This document shows positions 6,988 through 7,869 of a DNA stretch of 7,869 nucleotides, piece after piece (the stretch's first letter is position 1; every line of letters starts with the position of its first letter). The position numbers and the translations under genes are program-made. This DNA is from an uncultured Eubacterium sp. (GTDB taxonomy: Bacteria > Bacillota > Clostridia > Lachnospirales > Lachnospiraceae). Location of the stretch: NCBI GenBank assembly GCA_946611445.1, contig CAMODP010000079.1:1-7869 (forward strand), in the 5' to 3' direction. Under the pieces are notes generated by a model. It was not told where the DNA came from, did no database searches, and worked only from the letters and a program-made list of their open reading frames with translations.

Positions 6988-7085
6988 ATATGCCTGTATT
7001 CACACGTAAGCGCGGGCTGCTGTTTCAGAGCTGAGAAACGGTATTTGTAACTGCTGCCAGTATTTAAATCGGAGGAAAGAGATTC

Positions 7086-7769
7086 ATGAGTGCAGTATTG
7101 TATGGTGTAGGTGTGGGCCCCGGCGATCCGGAGCTGATGACACTCAAGGCATGCCGGCTGATCCGGGAAAATGACGTGATCGCGCTGCCGGGCAAAGAGC
7201 CGAGAGAGACAGTTGCATATAAGATCGCCGTTCAGGCGGTTCCGGAGCTGGCGGACAAAGAACTGGTTCCCGTCTATTTCCCCATGGTCATGGACAAGAA
7301 GGAACAGCAGCGCCAGCATGAGGCGGGCGCCAGGCTGCTGGAGAGCTACCTTGACAAGGGAAAGAACGTCGTGTTCCTGACACTCGGCGATTCCACCATT
7401 TACTGCACGTTCTCCTATATCCAGGAGATCGCGGAGGCAGACGGCTACCAGACCGCGCTGGTCAACGGCATCCCGTCCTTCTGCGCTGCCGCTGCCCGCC
7501 TGAACACATCCCTGACGCTGTGGAACCAGCCCCTGCATGTGATGCCGGCGACACAGAGCCTGGGCGATAAGCTGGACCTGCCCGGAAATTATGTGCTGAT
7601 GAAATCCGCCAGCCACATGGCGGAGGTAAAGCAGATGATCCGGAACAGCGGCAAGAATGCCATGGCGGTGGAAAACTGCAGCATGGAGACCGAAAAAGTG
7701 TACCGGAGTGTGGAAGAGATCCCGGATGACGCAGGATATTTCTCTCTTATCATTGTGAAGCCGGAGTGA
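7086..7769 (+). CDS. cobI: Precorrin-2/cobalt-factor II C20-methyltransferase (CobI/CbiL)
   Basis: This SAM-dependent enzyme of the corrin ring branch of cobalamin synthesis methylates C20 of precorrin-2 or its cobalt-bound form. In an anaerobic clostridial host the cobalt-factor II (CbiL-type) substrate is more likely, but the sequence alone does not decide this. The 227-residue protein has the tetrapyrrole methylase layout. The N-terminal glycine-rich motif GVGVGPGDPELMTLKA (residues 7-22) is followed by LTLGDSTIYCTF (98-109, the GDP/GDS loop that helps hold SAM) and VNGIPSFCAAAARL (126-139). The ATG at 7086 has GGAGG (7071-7075) 10 bases upstream. It has its own strong promoter, is separated from metK by a terminator, and is followed 11 bases later by a large inverted repeat. 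It therefore looks like a single-gene unit, unlike the clustered cob/cbi operons seen in many bacteria. Confidence 0.94.
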   Translation: MSAVLYGVGVGPGDPELMTLKACRLIRENDVIALPGKEPRETVAYKIAVQAVPELADKELVPVYFPMVMDKKEQQRQHEAGARLLESYLDKGKNVVFLTLGDSTIYCTFSYIQEIAEADGYQTALVNGIPSFCAAAARLNTSLTLWNQPLHVMPATQSLGDKLDLPGNYVLMKSASHMAEVKQMIRNSGKNAMAVENCSMETEKVYRSVEEIPDDAGYFSLIIVKPE

Positions 7770-7780
7770 AAAGTGCGGGA

Positions 7781-7866
7781 GGAGACAGGGGTCAGACCTG
7801 TGTCTCCAGTTTTCTGGAAATGAAAGACCGTGAAATACCGGAGACACAGGTCTGACCCCTGTCTCC
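7781..7866. repeat. Perfect 27-bp inverted repeat (REP/BIME-like) after cobI
   Basis: Arm 7781-7807 and arm 7840-7866 are exact reverse complements over 27 bases, separated by 32 bases. Each arm is itself partly palindromic, beginning GGAGACA and ending TGTCTCC. The DNA or RNA could therefore form either one long stem or two small hairpins. Three Ts follow at the window edge (7867-7869), so it may also serve as the cobI terminator. The arrangement of two small palindromes in opposite orientation resembles a BIME (paired REP elements). Copy number elsewhere cannot be judged here. Confidence 0.82.
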
Positions 7867-7869
7867 TTT

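Noticed and set aside
6994..7085. Possible cobalamin riboswitch in the cobI leader (GCCAGT-like string near 7056)
   Set aside because: The leader is only about 90 bases and lacks the B12-box core and the multi-helix layout. The short match is not meaningful.
6981..7847. Antisense frame (288 codons) opposite cobI
   Set aside because: It spans the cobI promoter, the gene and most of the downstream inverted repeat. It is not credible as a gene.

Overview
The window reads as chromosomal DNA of a fairly GC-rich member of the Firmicutes, most likely class Clostridia and perhaps Lachnospiraceae-like. The basis is strong AGGAGG-type ribosome binding sites, an S-box (SAM-I) riboswitch with an intrinsic terminator ahead of metK, sigma-A-type promoters, U-tailed hairpin terminators, and a four-component BMP-family nucleoside importer of the kind found in B. 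subtilis (nupNOPQ), lactococci and treponemes. The family-level assignment is inference. All real genes visible are on the + strand.

Bases 1-5155 hold a complete-looking BMP-type ABC import locus apart from the missing 5' end of the first gene. It has a substrate-binding lipoprotein whose N-terminal tether is built from 33-bp tandem repeats, an intrinsic terminator that probably reduces read-through, a two-NBD ATPase, and two permeases packed with an 8-base overlap and a 4-base gap. By family, the substrate is expected to be purine or other nucleosides taken up for salvage.

Bases 5156-5721 contain no convincing gene. This stretch holds a 189-bp imperfect palindrome with internal hairpins (a candidate dispersed repeat or MITE-like element), then a TTGACG-17-TATGTT promoter, a SAM-I aptamer and its terminator. 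Together these form the leader of metK (5722-6909), S-adenosylmethionine synthetase. metK ends in its own terminator, whose stem resembles REP-like palindromes.

Bases 6959-7769 form an apparently single-gene unit: a perfect TTGACA-17-TATAAT promoter and a cobI/cbiL-type corrin C20-methyltransferase gene, which uses SAM. Immediately downstream lies a perfect 27-bp inverted repeat (7781-7866) that runs almost to the window end. Functionally, nucleoside salvage, SAM synthesis and SAM-dependent corrin methylation lie side by side, but promoters and terminators split them into three transcription units. No new multi-gene system is evident. The least explained parts are the two non-coding palindromic elements.
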